From NCBI GenBank assembly GCA_937895465.1, contig CALAYY010000236.1:1-9363 (forward strand): a stretch of 9,363 nt of DNA. Direction: 5' to 3'. A program made the translations under genes and the position numbers. Below, piece by piece: positions 8,016-9,363 of the stretch; the first letter of the stretch is position 1, and every line of letters starts with the position of its first letter. Source of the stretch: an uncultured Clostridia bacterium. GTDB lineage: Bacteria > Bacillota > Clostridia > Christensenellales > DUVY01. The notes under the pieces are model-generated. The model saw nothing but the letters and a program-made list of their open reading frames with translations. It was not told the DNA's origin and did no database searches.

Positions 8016-8044
8016 GTTTATCTAGTATCTCCATGCTAGTTTTA

Positions 8045-8074
8045 TTAATAGAATAAGCCATGTTTTATTGTCAA
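8045..8074 (-). promoter_or_regulatory. Possible second operon promoter
   Basis: The minus strand has TTGACA (8074-8069), an 18-nt spacer and TATTAA (8050-8045). It lies just downstream of operator 1. The -35 is perfect but the -10 and spacer are only fair, so this is a weak candidate beside the stronger promoter at 8113-8141. Confidence 0.3.
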
Positions 8075-8084
8075 TGAAACCTTG

Positions 8085-8100
8085 TGCAAACGTGTGCATA
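8085..8100. promoter_or_regulatory. LacI-family operator 1 (promoter-proximal)
   Basis: TGCAAACGTGTGCATA on the plus strand is identical to operator 2. It begins 12 bp downstream of the -10 box of the operon promoter, so the palindrome covers roughly +8 to +21. That is a classic repression position, where bound repressor blocks promoter clearance. Confidence 0.75.
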
Positions 8101-8112
8101 TCAATTAAATAT

Positions 8113-8141
8113 ATGATAACACACTTTATTTCGTTTGTCAA
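8113..8141 (-). promoter_or_regulatory. Main promoter of the xylan operon
   Basis: The minus strand reads TTGACA (8141-8136), a 17-nt spacer and TATCAT (8118-8113). The expected start of transcription is near 8106, directly before operator 1. It would drive GH43, the importer genes and GH10, and possibly the last lipoprotein, since no terminator is evident between them. Confidence 0.75.
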
Positions 8142-8247
8142 TAGGTGTACAAGATTTTTTATCTGTTTATTAATGTCAATAAAAACTTTTTCAGAGTAAA
8201 TCTATATAATCCTAAGTCTAGATAATATTTATTTCAATAATGTGTTA

Positions 8248-9264
8248 TCAGAAAATTTTGCATACACTCTGCCCTTTTATAAGGGTAGCAGGAATAATTT
8301 CTAAAAAGGAGGTTTCAATATGATTAATGGACTGCAAAATGGTCTCGGCAGCACATTTACCCATTCTTTCTGTATCCTGATATACGGTAGTTAATTTTGG
8401 CATCATTATCTGTGCCACCTCCAAGCCGTCAAAACCAGCAATGGAAATATCCTTACCTACCTCTAAGCCCCGCAACTTGAGCGTTTCATATGCTTTGATA
8501 GCGGCATAATCATCAGGAAGCAAAATGCAAGTAGGCGGATTACTGCGGTCAAGTACTTGATTAATTTTTTTCTGGGGGTCCTCATAATTATAATAGCGTG
8601 ATTCAACCAACATTTTACTCGTAAACTCAATGCCACTCATCTTTAATGCAGCTTTAAATCCTTTTATGCGCTCGCGTGTTACAAATATGTCCTGACCGCA
8701 AATATATGTAATATTTTTATGACCCATTGATAAGATATATTCAGTAAGCTCAAACATCTTTGCCCTGTTATCACTGGTTATACAATGCGTAGTGGAAACA
8801 ATTTTTTCGTCAAAATTGTCGATAGCCACAACTGGTATGTCACTCTTTAAGAGATTTTGAATCTGTTTTACATCCGTGTCTGCGCAAAGAATCAACACGC
8901 CATCCAGATTTCGACCTTTACAATGACCGATAAGATTGCCATCGTCGCTTAGAAGCTGACGACTCAATAGAGTGATATCGTAATTTTTTGCCTCTACACC
9001 TTTTATAAAGCTATCCAGAATATTGGCAAAAAGATAATGAGAAAAACCTAGCTTTTCCTCAACAAAACTTATAATCCCTATATTCCATGATTTTTTTGTC
9101 TTTAAGTTTTTTGCCGCTCTATTAGGTATATAACCTAATTCATCTGCTATTTTTTTAATCTTGTCACGAGTATATACAGGTATCAAGTCGATATCTGCCA
9201 ACGCCCTGCTTACAGTAGAAGCCGAAACTCCACTAGCCTTTGCAATATCTTTTATAGTGACCAT
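8248..9264 (-). CDS. LacI-family transcriptional regulator
   Basis: This 338-residue protein has the full LacI/GalR layout. Residues 1-20 (TIKDIAKASGVSASTVSRAL region) form the helix-turn-helix, and the hinge helix follows at about 46-56 (IPNRAAKNLKT). A periplasmic-binding-like sugar domain spans about 60-330, with Arg199 in ERIKGF, PDDYAA (250-255) and IAGFDG with Asp279 matching usual ligand or structural positions. The C-terminus PATLIKGQSV is the family ending. It sits upstream of, and co-oriented with, a xylan operon whose promoter carries two LacI-type operators, and its own promoter carries a third. The likely role is a repressor released by a xylose-type sugar or xylo-oligosaccharide; the effector cannot be read from the sequence. 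An AAAAGGA ribosome binding site lies 7 nt before the ATG. The TGA stop is immediately followed by TAA. Confidence 0.95.
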   Translation of the reverse strand: MVTIKDIAKASGVSASTVSRALADIDLIPVYTRDKIKKIADELGYIPNRAAKNLKTKKSWNIGIISFVEEKLGFSHYLFANILDSFIKGVEAKNYDITLLSRQLLSDDGNLIGHCKGRNLDGVLILCADTDVKQIQNLLKSDIPVVAIDNFDEKIVSTTHCITSDNRAKMFELTEYILSMGHKNITYICGQDIFVTRERIKGFKAALKMSGIEFTSKMLVESRYYNYEDPQKKINQVLDRSNPPTCILLPDDYAAIKAYETLKLRGLEVGKDISIAGFDGLEVAQIMMPKLTTVYQDTERMGKCAAETILQSINHIETSFLEIIPATLIKGQSVCKIF

Positions 9265-9301
9265 ATACTAATCCTTTTATCAGTCTATTTTATTTTGCTA
9301 T

Positions 9302-9330
9302 ATTATAAGATTAGTGCAAACGATTGTCAA
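9302..9330 (-). promoter_or_regulatory. Promoter of the regulator gene, full consensus
   Basis: The minus strand reads TTGACA (9330-9325), exactly 17 nt, then TATAAT (9307-9302), a perfect match to the sigma-70/SigA consensus. Transcription should start near 9295, giving a leader of about 30 nt. An operator-like site overlaps the -35 and spacer, so this strong promoter is probably autorepressed. Confidence 0.9.
9315..9328. promoter_or_regulatory. LacI-family operator in the regulator promoter
   Basis: TGCAAACGATTGTC on the plus strand shares the whole TGCAAACG half with the two operon operators and 10 of 14 positions overall; the other half is degenerate. It overlaps the -35 box and most of the spacer, so bound repressor would compete with RNA polymerase. 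The weaker half-site suggests looser autoregulation than repression of the operon. Confidence 0.6.
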
Positions 9331-9363
9331 GAGCAATTTAACCGCTAATACTCTTAGTCATAA

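Larger units (their letters stand above)
7764..8100 (-). repeat. Tandem duplication of operator, leader and GH43 5' end
   Basis: Two units lie head to tail on the minus strand. The upstream unit runs from about 8100 to 7936 and the downstream unit from about 7931 to 7764. Each begins with the same 16-bp operator, has about 70 nt of poorly conserved leader, then an ATGGCA start and about 80 nt of related coding-type sequence. Operator-to-start distances are 70 and 73 nt, and the unit offset is 169-172 bp. The start segments align at roughly three quarters identity by hand, with one gap in each copy. The downstream unit is the live GH43 gene. Conservation of the operator against a diverged leader suggests the second operator is kept by selection. 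Confidence 0.7.
7844..8247. other. 404-bp regulator-operon control region
   Basis: This gap between the regulator stop and the GH43 start contains, in transcription order, about 105 nt of AT-rich sequence without a convincing terminator, the operon promoter (8141-8113), operator 1 (8100-8085), a second possible promoter (8074-8045), the decayed GH43 start (8015-7936), operator 2 (7931-7916) and a 72-nt leader to the GH43 ATG. An 18-codon frame (ATG at 8061, stop at 8005) lacks a ribosome binding site and I do not call it a gene. Confidence 0.75.

Noticed and set aside
8005..8061. Eighteen-codon leader ORF starting at 8061
   Set aside because: It has no ribosome binding site, overlaps the decayed GH43 start and shows no regulatory codon run.
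8151..8179. A third TTGACA (8179-8174) as another operon promoter
   Set aside because: The hexamer 17 nt downstream is AATCTT, a poor -10 box, and a better promoter lies next to it.

Overview
This window looks like a xylan-utilisation locus from a low-GC, Gram-positive-type bacterium, probably a clostridial or gut-type Bacillota. The evidence is AT-rich DNA, consensus TTGACA/TATAAT promoters, strong purine-rich ribosome binding sites, lipobox signal peptides and a sugar ABC importer without its own ATPase. No marker gene fixes the genus. All seven supported genes lie on the minus strand, so the locus reads from high to low coordinates.

Layout in the direction of transcription: a LacI-family regulator (9264-8248) has its own near-perfect promoter, with an operator-like palindrome inside it. 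A 404-bp control region (8247-7844) follows. It holds a good promoter, two identical 16-bp operators 169 bp apart, and a decayed copy of the first ~27 codons of the next gene. Then come a cytoplasmic GH43 beta-xylosidase (7843-6212), a lipoprotein sugar-binding protein (6151-4706), two ABC permeases (4578-3568 and 3566-2658), a surface-anchored GH10 endo-xylanase (2581-1466), and a large lipoprotein cut by the left window edge (1297 to beyond 1). The last gene shows two beta-rich regions that could be carbohydrate-binding modules.

Inferred working model: the GH10 lipoprotein, perhaps helped by the last lipoprotein, cuts xylan at the cell surface. The binding protein and two permeases import the xylo-oligosaccharides, powered by an ATPase encoded elsewhere. 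The GH43 enzyme, which has no signal peptide, releases xylose in the cytoplasm. The LacI-type protein probably represses both the operon and itself until a sugar inducer arrives.

The functions are those of a known kind of system. The least ordinary element is the control region, where operator, leader and GH43 5' end appear twice in tandem and the upstream copy is degenerate. The second point of interest is the truncated lipoprotein, which I could not assign to a family. I saw no RNA genes, CRISPR arrays, insertion sequences or convincing intrinsic terminators.
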